Source: a virus
IMG/VR virus record: IMGVR_UViG_3300025131_000194
Location: 1 to 35,273 of that record
DNA length: 35,273 nt
Strand: one strand, 5' to 3'
The notes below the pieces were generated by a model, which saw nothing but the letters and a program-made list of their open reading frames with translations, had not been told where the DNA came from and did no database searches. This document shows positions 1-7,623 of this stretch, piece after piece. Position 1 is the first letter of the stretch; each line of letters opens with the position of its first letter. A program made the translations under genes and the position numbers.

Positions 1-2
1 TT

Positions 3-371
3 CCAAAGAAGCGAGGAGAGGGATATAACTATTGGATTCTCGACTGGAAGACGGCTCAATCCTATGGCTGGAGAAGAGAAAAGAAACAGAGCTTGCTAAT
101 GACAGCACAGCTTATTTTATATAAGCATTTCTGGGCAAGAAAGCATTCTATACCTCTCAAGGATGTGCGTTGTGGTTTTATCCTTCTTAAGCGCGGGGGT
201 AAGCCAGGACGTATCTGTGAGCTTGTTACAGTGGCTGTGGGACCAAAGACATTAGAGCGCGGGATTAAGATGATGAATAGCATGATCTCTTCTGTCTACA
301 GGGGGATGTTTTTAAAAAATAGAGACTCTTGTAGATACTGTCAATTTAAAAATACAGAACATTGTACCTGA
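3..371 (+). CDS. PD-(D/E)XK (RecB/Cas4/AddB-like) exonuclease, C-terminal part
   Basis: This is the 3' end of a gene whose start lies before the window; the frame is open from base 3 to the TGA at 369-371 (122 codons). Visible motifs are ILDWKTA, whose D-W-K (bases 42-50) fits the (D/E)xK metal-binding part of the nuclease core, and then QLILY, which fits the Q-x3-Y motif of RecB-type nucleases. The extreme C-terminus carries three cysteines spaced C-x2-C-x7-C. In AddB and Cas4 nucleases a similar C-terminal trio joins one N-terminal Cys to hold a 4Fe-4S cluster; the fourth Cys would lie outside the window. The likely role is processing of DNA ends in phage replication or recombination, which is inference. 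A TTG at 93 could be taken as a start, but the motifs upstream show that the true start is earlier. Confidence 0.75.
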   Translation, partial: PKKRGEGYNYWILDWKTAQSYGWRREKKQSLLMTAQLILYKHFWARKHSIPLKDVRCGFILLKRGGKPGRICELVTVAVGPKTLERGIKMMNSMISSVYRGMFLKNRDSCRYCQFKNTEHCT

Positions 372-420
372 TTTACTTTATAATATCTCGATGATAATAT
401 TTCACTGAGGTTTATAAAAT

Positions 421-1674
421 ATGTCAGAAAAAAAGAAAGTATTGGTGCTTTCTGACCACGCCTTAAGCACATCTGGTGTAGGCACTCAGACACGCCATCT
501 TTTAAACGGTCTTTTAAGACAGCATCCAGGACATTGGACTTTTAGACAGTTTGGTGCTGCACTAAAGCATTCAAACTATGACACAGTCCAGGTTCACGAT
601 GATTTTATCATAAAGCCAATAGACGGTTTTGGAAGTAGAGATATGATAAGGGTTGCGCTTGCAACAGAAAAGCCTGATATTCTTTTTATCTTTACTGATC
701 CAAGATTTTTTATCTGGCTTTTTGAAATGGAAGATGAGGTTCATCAAATGTGTCCAATTGTCTGGTGGCATGTTTGGGATAATGATCCATATCCAGATTT
801 TAATCATGTGCTATACGAGTCTACAGACTTGATTAATTGTCACTCTCACATGACGTATGACCTAATAAAAGATCGTGTTACACCTAAGGTTAACTTTATT
901 CCACACGCAGTTCCAGAAGAGCTATTTTTCCCTGTATCAAGTACTGAGAGGGTGTCATATAAGAGGCAGATCTTGGGAGATGACAGACTTGATCACTTTG
1001 TTGGAATTTGGGTCAATAGAAACGCAAAAAGAAAAAGACCTGCTGATGTTGTTGAATCATGGAAAAAGTTTTTAGAAATTTTAGAAAAGAAGCACGGACA
1101 TAGAAAGGCTACTTTGATCATGCATACAGACCCACACGATCAAGAGGGTCCCAACTTAATTAAAAATGCAGAGCTTCACGGAGTTGCAGATAGTATATTT
1201 TTCTCAAATGAAAGGCTTGAGTTTGAAAAGATGAACATACTATATAATATCTCAGATTTTTGTCTAAACATTAGTTACGCAGAGGGTTTTGGGCTTTCCA
1301 CTCTCGAAGCGATGATGACGGGATGTCCGATTGTCGCTCTAAAGACGGGTGGTCTAACAAGACAGGTTGTAGACCACCGCGATGGAACAGAGAATGGAGT
1401 TGCAATTCCAGTAGAGTTTAGATCCCTAGTGGGATCTCAGCAGGTTCCTTTTATCTATGAGGACTATTGCACTAATGAGACAACAGCTAAGTCTATTTTA
1501 AAGCTGCATGATTTATCTCCTGCTAAAAGGAAAAAATTAAAAAACAAGTGCCTTGATTATTCTAAGACAGAGTTTGGAATTGAAAAAACAGTCGATGACT
1601 GGCACAAAACAATGGATAGTCTTTTAGATAGCTGGAAAGAAGACTATAAGAGATATGAATGTTTTACACTATAG
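421..1674 (+). CDS. Glycosyltransferase, GT-B fold, GT4-like (first of a pair)
   Basis: A 417-residue protein with the two-domain architecture of GT4-type glycosyltransferases. The N-terminal Rossmann half opens with a beta strand (KVLVLSDHA) and a Gly-rich loop, SGVGTQTRHLL, at about residues 18-28. The C-terminal nucleotide-sugar-binding half holds EGFGLSTLE at residues 288-296, the classic E-x7-E motif, followed by a TGCPIVAL strand. ATG at 421 follows TGAGG (406-410) by ten bases. It probably transfers a sugar from a nucleotide donor to a glycan or protein; donor and acceptor cannot be read from the sequence. The next gene, 14 bases downstream, is a second enzyme of the same fold, so the two may act in sequence. 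Targets could be virion proteins or host surface polysaccharide. Confidence 0.88.
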   Translation: MSEKKKVLVLSDHALSTSGVGTQTRHLLNGLLRQHPGHWTFRQFGAALKHSNYDTVQVHDDFIIKPIDGFGSRDMIRVALATEKPDILFIFTDPRFFIWLFEMEDEVHQMCPIVWWHVWDNDPYPDFNHVLYESTDLINCHSHMTYDLIKDRVTPKVNFIPHAVPEELFFPVSSTERVSYKRQILGDDRLDHFVGIWVNRNAKRKRPADVVESWKKFLEILEKKHGHRKATLIMHTDPHDQEGPNLIKNAELHGVADSIFFSNERLEFEKMNILYNISDFCLNISYAEGFGLSTLEAMMTGCPIVALKTGGLTRQVVDHRDGTENGVAIPVEFRSLVGSQQVPFIYEDYCTNETTAKSILKLHDLSPAKRKKLKNKCLDYSKTEFGIEKTVDDWHKTMDSLLDSWKEDYKRYECFTL

Positions 1675-1688
1675 GGATTAATCAATAA

Positions 1689-2855
1689 ATGAAAAACGTT
1701 ATAATAAGGGCTCCTCTTTTATCTTACAGTGGTTATGGAACTCACTCTAGACAGATCTTTAAGTGGCTTTTAACAAGACCAGATTTCAATGTCTCAACTC
1801 AAATACTGCAGTGGGGCAATACTTCGTGGATGATAAATCCTGATATGGAGGATGGGCTCGTTGCTGATGTTATGAATAGGTCTGATCCGGGACAGTTAAA
1901 GTCTGACATATCTTTCCAGGTTCAGTTACCTGATGAGTGGGATGCAAGCATAGCTAATTTCAACGTAGGTGTTAGTGCATTTGTTGAGACTGATATGTGC
2001 AATTCTGACTGGATTGAAAAAATTAATCAAATGGATCTTGTTATTGTTCCGACTGAGCACATACGTGACACTATACTAAGAACGGGAAAACCGACCACAC
2101 CAGTTCACGTTGTTCCCGAGTCATATCTTGAAGAAATTGAAGAGAATCTAGATCCACTACCTCTCAATCTAGATACATCATTTAATTTTTTAATTGTTGG
2201 GCAGTTTACAGGCGGCTCACCAAGAAATGATAGAAAAAATCTTTTAAATACAATGAAGTGGATCTTTGAAGAGTTCTCAGACGATCCAGATGTTGGCCTA
2301 ATAATAAAGACAAATCATGGACGAGGAACAAGAATTGATAGAGAAATAACTAAGCAAAAAATTAAGCAGGTTATCTCTGAAGTCAGGCCCGGACCATATC
2401 CAAAAGTTCATCTCATACATGGAAATTTAACAAACAAAGAAATTGCATCTCTCTATAACGTAGATTCAGTAAAGTGCTTTGTAAGCTTGACAAGGGGAGA
2501 GGGATTTGGATTACCCCTTCTTGAGGCTTCTGTTGCAAAAATTCCAGTAATTGCAACTAACTGGTCTGGGCATCTGGATTTTTTAAACTCTGGAAAGTTT
2601 ATTCCTGTAAACTATAGACTTGTTGAGATACCTGATGATAGAATAGATGGAAGAATATTTAAGAAAGGATTTAGATGGGCAGATGCTGATGAGGAAGACT
2701 TTAAAAAGAAGATTAGAAAGTTTAGGCATAATTATAGCAAGCCTAATCAGTGGGCCTCTGACTTGTCTGATCGTCTAAGAAATACATTTTCTCAGAAAGC
2801 TGTCTGTGAGAAATATGACAGCCTGTTTGATAGTGCCTTCGGAGATAAAGCTTGA
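1689..2855 (+). CDS. Glycosyltransferase, GT-B fold, GT4-like (second of a pair)
   Basis: A 388-residue glycosyltransferase. Its N-terminus has a strand and a Gly-rich loop, SGYGTHSRQI, near residues 14-23. The C-terminal half starts at about residue 175 with a strand and loop (FLIVGQFTGG) and contains EGFGLPLLE at residues 271-279, an E-x7-E motif, followed by KIPVIATNWSG. It resembles its upstream neighbour in fold and length, but the residues differ widely outside the motifs, so this is a diverged pair rather than a recent tandem copy. Its stop codon overlaps the TTG start of the next gene. The substrate is unknown. Confidence 0.87.
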   Translation: MKNVIIRAPLLSYSGYGTHSRQIFKWLLTRPDFNVSTQILQWGNTSWMINPDMEDGLVADVMNRSDPGQLKSDISFQVQLPDEWDASIANFNVGVSAFVETDMCNSDWIEKINQMDLVIVPTEHIRDTILRTGKPTTPVHVVPESYLEEIEENLDPLPLNLDTSFNFLIVGQFTGGSPRNDRKNLLNTMKWIFEEFSDDPDVGLIIKTNHGRGTRIDREITKQKIKQVISEVRPGPYPKVHLIHGNLTNKEIASLYNVDSVKCFVSLTRGEGFGLPLLEASVAKIPVIATNWSGHLDFLNSGKFIPVNYRLVEIPDDRIDGRIFKKGFRWADADEEDFKKKIRKFRHNYSKPNQWASDLSDRLRNTFSQKAVCEKYDSLFDSAFGDKA

Positions 2856-3169
2856 CTTGGATCTGGGTTGCTATTTCTTGCACCCTGTTTCCACTTTTGT
2901 GTCTATCTGTTTACTATAATTACAAATTTGGAGTAATAATATTAAATGTCCAAGATGGAATTGAAGATTGTCTTGACATTCTTGACGAAAGATATATGAG
3001 TATGACTAAGATACTTGAAAAGCCTGTCTTTTTTGACAGTGTTGAAATTAGGCAGGTTGTTAGAGATATCAAAGATACAAGAGGATCAATTTTAAAAATT
3101 GCAAATATTCTTGGCGCTATCGATAAGAACTCCATTGAGAGCGATATGGATAAAATAGAAGAAGGTTGA
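2852..3169 (+). CDS. Small membrane-anchored protein of unknown function
   Basis: 105 residues. The first 25 or so are strongly hydrophobic (WIWVAISCTLFPLLCLSVYY) and look like a single N-terminal membrane anchor or uncleaved signal. The rest is charged and helical, with the segment CLDILDERY near residues 40-48 and a following helix containing FFDSVEIRQVV. The start is TTG, overlapping the upstream stop as TTGA, which implies translational coupling. From memory, small proteins of this plan occur in T4-like marine phages, but no function is known to me. The stop is followed after one base by the sigma-factor gene, so it probably shares that transcript. Confidence 0.7.
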   Translation: MTWIWVAISCTLFPLLCLSVYYNYKFGVIILNVQDGIEDCLDILDERYMSMTKILEKPVFFDSVEIRQVVRDIKDTRGSILKIANILGAIDKNSIESDMDKIEEG

Positions 3170-3170
3170 A

Positions 3171-3914
3171 ATGGAAAAAGCTAAGAAGAAAATTGTCAAA
3201 ATAAGAAGAAGAAAAAAGGGCGCAAAGAGAAATTTATATTTCCACTCAGGGACTCATGACGCAATTGTTAAATTTCAACAAGAAGAGTTAAATAGTGAAA
3301 AAGAAAAGCTATATGTCACTGATATACTTCCTGCATTTGATAAGCTTGTAGAAAATTTAATATTCATTCACGGATTTAAATCAAGCCACAGCTCATATGA
3401 AGATCTTAAAAGCGACTGTGTAACATTTTTATATGAAACACTTCATAAATTTGACCACAGCAGAGGGACAAAGGCGTTCTCTTACTTTAATGTTGTGGCA
3501 AAAAATTGGCTAATTATCAAAAGCAAACAACGAGCAAAACAAAATAGGCGACAGGTTAGCATAGATGATCCGTTTTCAATTAGTAAAAGGGATATGCGAG
3601 CAATAGAGACATATAAGATAGCACCAGAACAAGATGAGAGAATTTTGAAGAGAGAGTCAATTGAAAATATGTTCTCTCTTATGAAGGAGATAAAGGGAAA
3701 GCTTTCAAGTGAAAATGAAATTGCTTGCATTAATGCAATAATCTGCCTTTTTGAAAAGATTGACGATCTTGATCTGCTTAACAAACGTGCAATATTTGTA
3801 TATCTAAGGGATATATCAAACTTAAATCCAAAGCAGCTTTCAATTGCAATGTCCTCAATAAGAAAGCACTATAAGTCGCTGGTCAAACTAGAGGAGTTTG
3901 ATATATTCTTTTAA
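3171..3914 (+). CDS. 55: Late-transcription sigma factor, T4 gp55-like
   Basis: A 247-residue protein, longer than T4 gp55 (185 residues). It starts with a very basic tract (residues 2-20). The core at about residues 75-125 resembles sigma region 2: SYEDLKSDCVTFLYETL, HKFDHSRGTKAFSYF and VVAKNWLIIK, the aromatic-rich part that binds core RNA polymerase and opens the -10 element. A helical C-terminal half follows and ends in EEFDIFF at the very last residues. T4 gp55 also ends in a hydrophobic-acidic motif that binds the sliding clamp, so this tail is a good candidate for the same role. The gene sits directly before a gp33-like candidate and the baseplate genes. Identification rests on pattern recall and context, not on an alignment. 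Confidence 0.8.
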   Translation: MEKAKKKIVKIRRRKKGAKRNLYFHSGTHDAIVKFQQEELNSEKEKLYVTDILPAFDKLVENLIFIHGFKSSHSSYEDLKSDCVTFLYETLHKFDHSRGTKAFSYFNVVAKNWLIIKSKQRAKQNRRQVSIDDPFSISKRDMRAIETYKIAPEQDERILKRESIENMFSLMKEIKGKLSSENEIACINAIICLFEKIDDLDLLNKRAIFVYLRDISNLNPKQLSIAMSSIRKHYKSLVKLEEFDIFF

Positions 3915-3920
3915 AGGGGG
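3913..3920 (+). promoter_or_regulatory. Strong ribosome binding site deciding the start of the gp33-like gene
   Basis: The run AAAGGGGG lies seven bases before ATG 3928. It overlaps the stop of the gp55-like gene. It favours ATG 3928 over an in-frame TTG at 3898 that lies inside the gp55-like gene and has no such site before it. Confidence 0.65.
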
Positions 3921-3927
3921 ATTAAAA

Positions 3928-4293
3928 ATGACAAAAAAAATTGACAGGCTTCAAAAATCAATCAATAAAAAAAATAAGAAGATAGAAGACTTCGGTGACA
4001 TGCTTGACGCAATTGAGAGCACTGAAGATAAGAAACGGCTTTTGTGGAAAGAGATCTATGAAAATGCCCTAAATGATAGAGAGAATGCAGGCATGTTATT
4101 TATGGATCTCATGACTCAATCCCAGGGAAATCCAGGAAACCACACAACATTTGGACCAATCATGGCAAAATATCTTGAAAGGATGTCAAAGTCAAATGAT
4201 CAAATACTAAGACTAGCAGAGATCATTGATAAGGCTGAGTCAAAGGCAGAGGTAATAAATCCTGATGACATATTCAGCGAGATAGGCGGATAA
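3928..4293 (+). CDS. Candidate late-transcription co-activator, T4 gp33-like
   Basis: 121 residues from ATG 3928, close to the length of T4 gp33 (112 residues). The N-terminus is lysine-rich (KKIDRLQKSINKKNKK). The middle has an acidic helix and a segment with NHTTFGPIMAKYLERM, followed by NDQILRLAEIIDKA. The last residues are NPDDIFSEIGG. In T4, gp33 binds RNA polymerase and, through a hydrophobic-acidic C-terminal motif, the sliding clamp; DDIF near the end here would fit. The assignment is inferred from size, the C-terminal motif and its place straight after the gp55-like gene. It could instead be an unrelated small virion or chaperone protein. Its stop is one base from the start of the gp5-like gene. 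Confidence 0.5.
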   Translation: MTKKIDRLQKSINKKNKKIEDFGDMLDAIESTEDKKRLLWKEIYENALNDRENAGMLFMDLMTQSQGNPGNHTTFGPIMAKYLERMSKSNDQILRLAEIIDKAESKAEVINPDDIFSEIGG

Positions 4294-4294
4294 G

Positions 4295-5746
4295 ATGTCA
4301 GGAGCAGATCCTAATAGGCCGCTAGGAATAGGGTTTAAGGCAAAAGGTCCCTCATCTAGAGTATTCTATACTGCAGTTGTTGCTGACTTTTACTCAAACC
4401 CTTCTGATCTTGCAAACTATCATAGGATTTCTTTAGAAGGGAGAGGAGAGGGACCGGGTGTTCAAAACCCACAGTATGTTGATAAAATGCCAAGAAATAG
4501 CATATCAGCTTACATAGTCTCAGATAAAAAAGGAAAATTTAAGAAACCTTATATATTTTATCCTTTTTTCTCACCTCACCTTTGTCTACCAGTAAAGCCA
4601 GGAGAGCAGGTTTGGGTCATATTTGAGACCCTTCGAGGTAACGAGACACTAGGGTACTGGATTACTAGAAAGTGTGTTGACTTACAAGTAGATGATCTCA
4701 ACTATACACACGCAGATAGAATGGGTTCACCCCTACTATCAGACAGTCCTGAGGGTCAGTCTACAATAGGTGATCTTCCCCTCGGTAGCTTATTTGACGA
4801 TGAGGGATCTACTGATGAAAACTTTATAGGTCCGGGATTTCCAGATGGATCTCTTGGAAGCTCAACTAGAAGAACTTTGAGAGATGGTCTTCGACAGTAT
4901 AGCGAGATAATTCGTCTCTCTGAGGCTTTGGGTAATGTTGGAAGCTGTAATCAGTTTATTGGTGAGCCAGTCCCAAGATTCTCAAAAGCTGTAGGCGACG
5001 TAGTTCTTCAGGGATCTAATAATGCAATGATAGTTCTTGGGTCTGAAAGAATAGGCCCAATCAATACGGGTGCGCCTGACACAGAATCTATAAACCCGTT
5101 TCCAGGCGGACTGCCTGTGGGAGGTCAGGGTGCAATTGATATCGTAGTCGGACGAGGTCAAACTGAAGAGACATCAGCATTTAGTGCTCCCGATGGCGTC
5201 TTAAATACTCGTGGATATCATGAGATCCCAAAAAATGCAATTGAGAGTGAGTCAGGAGAGGAAAATACACATGAGGGAAATCCAGACTTTATAAATGATC
5301 TATCTAGAATATACATGTCAATGAAGACAAGCGCCGATCAGAACTTTTCTATCAACATTGAGAATGTAGAGCACACAGAGGGATCTAAGCCTGCAATTGT
5401 CTTAAAGACAGCTCAGTTGAGGATGGTTGCCTCAGAAGATCTAAAGATTGTGATTGGTGAGGAGGGGACGGGTTCAGCTGTTGTTCTCAAGGCGGATGGA
5501 AACATTGTCTTTGTCCCAGGCTCTGGGGGAATCATTAAGCTTGGAGGGGAGGATGCAGATAAGGCAATTCTGACAACTTCATCAACTGCAACACCCGCTG
5601 TCTCTAATAATGCTGGTACGATTACTGCAACACCTGTGATTACTTCTGCAGGAGGTCAGCTTGCTCTCCCTCAAAGCTCAGCAGACGTGGCAACTTCAGC
5701 TGGAATTCACACCAGTGCTTATGCGACTAAGGTCCTGGTGAAATAA
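4295..5746 (+). CDS. 5: Baseplate hub / central spike protein, T4 gp5-like, without a lysozyme domain
   Basis: 483 residues. The first 140 or so look like the OB-fold domain of gp5: short beta strands with VVADFYS, then KPGEQVWVIFE and ETLGYWITRK. A long Gly/Asp-rich region follows (to about residue 225), then VGDVVLQGSNNAMIVLGSER and IDIVVGRGQ, segments I associate with gp5 proteins of T4-like phages. The C-terminal 140 residues are beta-rich (ADQNFSINIE, AIVLKTAQLRMVAS, GSAVVLKADGNIVFV), as expected of a trimeric needle. T4 gp5 is 575 residues with a lysozyme domain between the OB fold and the needle; nothing lysozyme-like is visible here. Its stop overlaps the next ATG (TAATG). Confidence 0.8.
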   Translation: MSGADPNRPLGIGFKAKGPSSRVFYTAVVADFYSNPSDLANYHRISLEGRGEGPGVQNPQYVDKMPRNSISAYIVSDKKGKFKKPYIFYPFFSPHLCLPVKPGEQVWVIFETLRGNETLGYWITRKCVDLQVDDLNYTHADRMGSPLLSDSPEGQSTIGDLPLGSLFDDEGSTDENFIGPGFPDGSLGSSTRRTLRDGLRQYSEIIRLSEALGNVGSCNQFIGEPVPRFSKAVGDVVLQGSNNAMIVLGSERIGPINTGAPDTESINPFPGGLPVGGQGAIDIVVGRGQTEETSAFSAPDGVLNTRGYHEIPKNAIESESGEENTHEGNPDFINDLSRIYMSMKTSADQNFSINIENVEHTEGSKPAIVLKTAQLRMVASEDLKIVIGEEGTGSAVVLKADGNIVFVPGSGGIIKLGGEDADKAILTTSSTATPAVSNNAGTITATPVITSAGGQLALPQSSADVATSAGIHTSAYATKVLVK

Positions 5747-7062
5747 TGGCTGACTCGCTTGGGCCAGATACAGGTGGGCCCTTAGAAGAAGATGACTCAG
5801 GCAATCTTGTACTGTCAGATGATGCCAATAAGCAATATAAGCTAGATTCATTTGATATTCTAAAGTCGGGAACAGCTATTCCTACGCCTGCAACTTCTAT
5901 TCTTGGTGTGGTTGATGTTGGTGCAATCTTTAGAGATTATGACTTAAACATACCACCCTCACCTGATCTTGCAAATGCACTTGCATCTGATCCGGATAGC
6001 ATTACATCATTTGATGCTACTTTTTCAGAGTTTCTTGGATCTACAGCGTCATTTTTAAACCTTAGTATCGACGACCCGATCGGAAAACAGTTTGGAATCA
6101 TTGACCCAACGATAATAATTGCCAATGTAAAGACAGCAATTCAGGACTTTATTAAAAATATTGTCAGCCTGGTTTCAGATGCACTAGAAGAAGCAAGGGA
6201 AGCTCTGGGAGAAAAAATAGATGAACTACTTGAAAAGATTAATTTTGAGTTTAAAGATATTACAATCGGAGAAATATTTGAAAAGATCAAGGAAATCCTT
6301 GCAGCTTTTGCAATCCTCGCGCTGGGAAAATTTCGGAAAGGGCTTAAGGCACTCTTAGCAGTATTCAATATACCATGGATCGGGGATATCATTGACACAA
6401 TTGTGGAGGTTGTCCAGGCAATTCGAGCTTTTATAAATAATGCTGATATTGGCAGAAAAATAAGAAATAGGATTAAAGAGGCACTTCATAATATTGTCCA
6501 GAAAATTAAAGATGAGATAAAAGAAGCTGTAATGAATGCTGTTCTCGCTGCATTAGAAAATCTACTTTCTATACCGATACCAGATCTACCGCCCAAGCTT
6601 CCTGCATTCATACTTGAGTTACCTGAGAGAGCTAGGGAGCTTTTTAATATTGATATTTTACCCTTTGACTGGCCTCAGTTTTTTCAACTACCGCAGCCAA
6701 ATATCCTTTCAGAAATATATCAATTTTTTCAAAAGCTTATTGAATTCTTTACTACAAAGGTTCCAACACTTGCTTTTATCCAAGCACTCCTGGAGGCTCT
6801 TAAGGAGGGTGTTGTGGGTCTTATAAAGTTTCTTGTAGGCATAGTTGTTCAAATACTTGCAATAGTGTTTAGTGCAGAGCCTGGAATGTTTTTAAAGGTT
6901 GCTGCACTTATGGCACTTGTTGTTGCCGTTGTAAAATATCTTGCAACAACTCTTGTCGGACTTATAGTTGGAGATGGTATGATTTTTAGATCTGTCAAGG
7001 CCACAATTCTGGCAGGATTGCCAGAGGTTATTCAGGATGAACCTGAGACAGCCACAGCATAA
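5746..7062 (+). CDS. Hydrophobic helical virion-module protein, function unknown
   Basis: 438 residues. The first 120 are acidic and Ser/Pro-rich. From there on the protein is almost entirely amphipathic or hydrophobic helix, with breaks such as IPIPDLPPKLP near residue 280. Two stretches are hydrophobic enough to cross a membrane: about residues 355-376 (GLIKFLVGIVVQILAIVF) and 382-409 (FLKVAALMALVVAVVKYLATT). It sits between the hub/spike gene and gp25 and is coupled to the former by TAATG. Possibilities include a tape-measure or pilot protein expelled with the DNA, or a membrane-active baseplate component. The helical, hydrophobic-segment plan fits tape-measure proteins, but there is no direct proof and I do not recognise a family. 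Confidence 0.6.
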   Translation: MADSLGPDTGGPLEEDDSGNLVLSDDANKQYKLDSFDILKSGTAIPTPATSILGVVDVGAIFRDYDLNIPPSPDLANALASDPDSITSFDATFSEFLGSTASFLNLSIDDPIGKQFGIIDPTIIIANVKTAIQDFIKNIVSLVSDALEEAREALGEKIDELLEKINFEFKDITIGEIFEKIKEILAAFAILALGKFRKGLKALLAVFNIPWIGDIIDTIVEVVQAIRAFINNADIGRKIRNRIKEALHNIVQKIKDEIKEAVMNAVLAALENLLSIPIPDLPPKLPAFILELPERARELFNIDILPFDWPQFFQLPQPNILSEIYQFFQKLIEFFTTKVPTLAFIQALLEALKEGVVGLIKFLVGIVVQILAIVFSAEPGMFLKVAALMALVVAVVKYLATTLVGLIVGDGMIFRSVKATILAGLPEVIQDEPETATA

Positions 7063-7083
7063 ATTACTTAATTCTTTATTATC

Positions 7084-7091
7084 GATAAATT
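7084..7091 (+). promoter_or_regulatory. Possible phage late-promoter-like element upstream of gp25
   Basis: GATAAATT matches the T4 late consensus TATAAATA at six of eight positions. It overlaps a perfect 10-base palindrome, TTATCGATAA, at 7079-7088. It lies in the longest intergenic gap of the window (7063-7145), 54 bases before the gp25 start. The presence of gp55- and gp33-like genes makes a late promoter plausible. In AT-rich DNA such matches also occur by chance. Confidence 0.25.
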
Positions 7092-7145
7092 TCAGATCAC
7101 GATTACTTATTGAGGATAATAATTAATCTTTAGAGGCGACCGACT

Positions 7146-7619
7146 GTGAGTTCTATAAATTTTAAAAGTTCTGGTGATAGAAGCACTGATGCTAAATTTA
7201 ATAGAGAAGTAGATCCTCAACCGATTGGAATAAAAACACCTCTAAGATTTGGATCTGGAGTATCTGGAATCTTTGATATGCATACAGACATAGGTGATCA
7301 GATTCAGGATAATTTAAAAAATCTAATTTTAACAAATCACGGAGAGAGGCTTGGTATTTATAATTTTGGTGCCAATCTTAGGGAGCTAACTACGGAAAGA
7401 TTGGCAAAAGATGATTTTGATTCTGAAGTGATGAAAAGAATTATGACTGCAGTTGAAAGCTATATGCCCTATATTGAGCTCTCATCATTTGAATCAACAT
7501 TTAGTGATTCACCAACTATAGAATCTATTGCAGAGGTTAGTATTAAGGTGTTTTACAGCGTTCCAAAGCTAGGCCTTTATAATAAGGGAATAGAGATAAT
7601 TTTACATTGTATAGGATAG
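7146..7619 (+). CDS. 25: Baseplate wedge subunit, T4 gp25-like
   Basis: 157 residues; T4 gp25 has 132. The family pattern is clear: an N-terminal stretch leading into TPLRFG, then DIGDQIQDNLKNLILTNHGE, RLGIYNFGANLREL, and a final beta strand region (VSIKVFYSVPKL). In T4 and P2-type tails gp25 sits at the inner baseplate and starts the sheath lattice. The start is GTG at 7146, nine bases after AGAGG (7132-7136). It is followed four bases later by gp6, the standard order of gp25-gp6 (P2 W-J) in contractile tails. Confidence 0.9.
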   Translation: MSSINFKSSGDRSTDAKFNREVDPQPIGIKTPLRFGSGVSGIFDMHTDIGDQIQDNLKNLILTNHGERLGIYNFGANLRELTTERLAKDDFDSEVMKRIMTAVESYMPYIELSSFESTFSDSPTIESIAEVSIKVFYSVPKLGLYNKGIEIILHCIG

Positions 7620-7623
7620 TTTA

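Noticed and set aside
379-384. TATAAT, a -10-like hexamer before the first glycosyltransferase.
   Set aside because: No convincing -35 element at the usual spacing was found, and the 49-base gap is very AT-rich.
3898-3927. Longer version of the gp33-like gene starting at TTG 3898.
   Set aside because: It would start inside the sigma gene; ATG 3928 has a strong AAAGGGGG site at good spacing.
6432-6439. Perfect TATAAATA, the T4 late-promoter core.
   Set aside because: It sits in the middle of the 5746-7062 coding sequence, about 700 bases before gp25, and such an octamer is expected by chance in AT-rich DNA. It has no supporting context.
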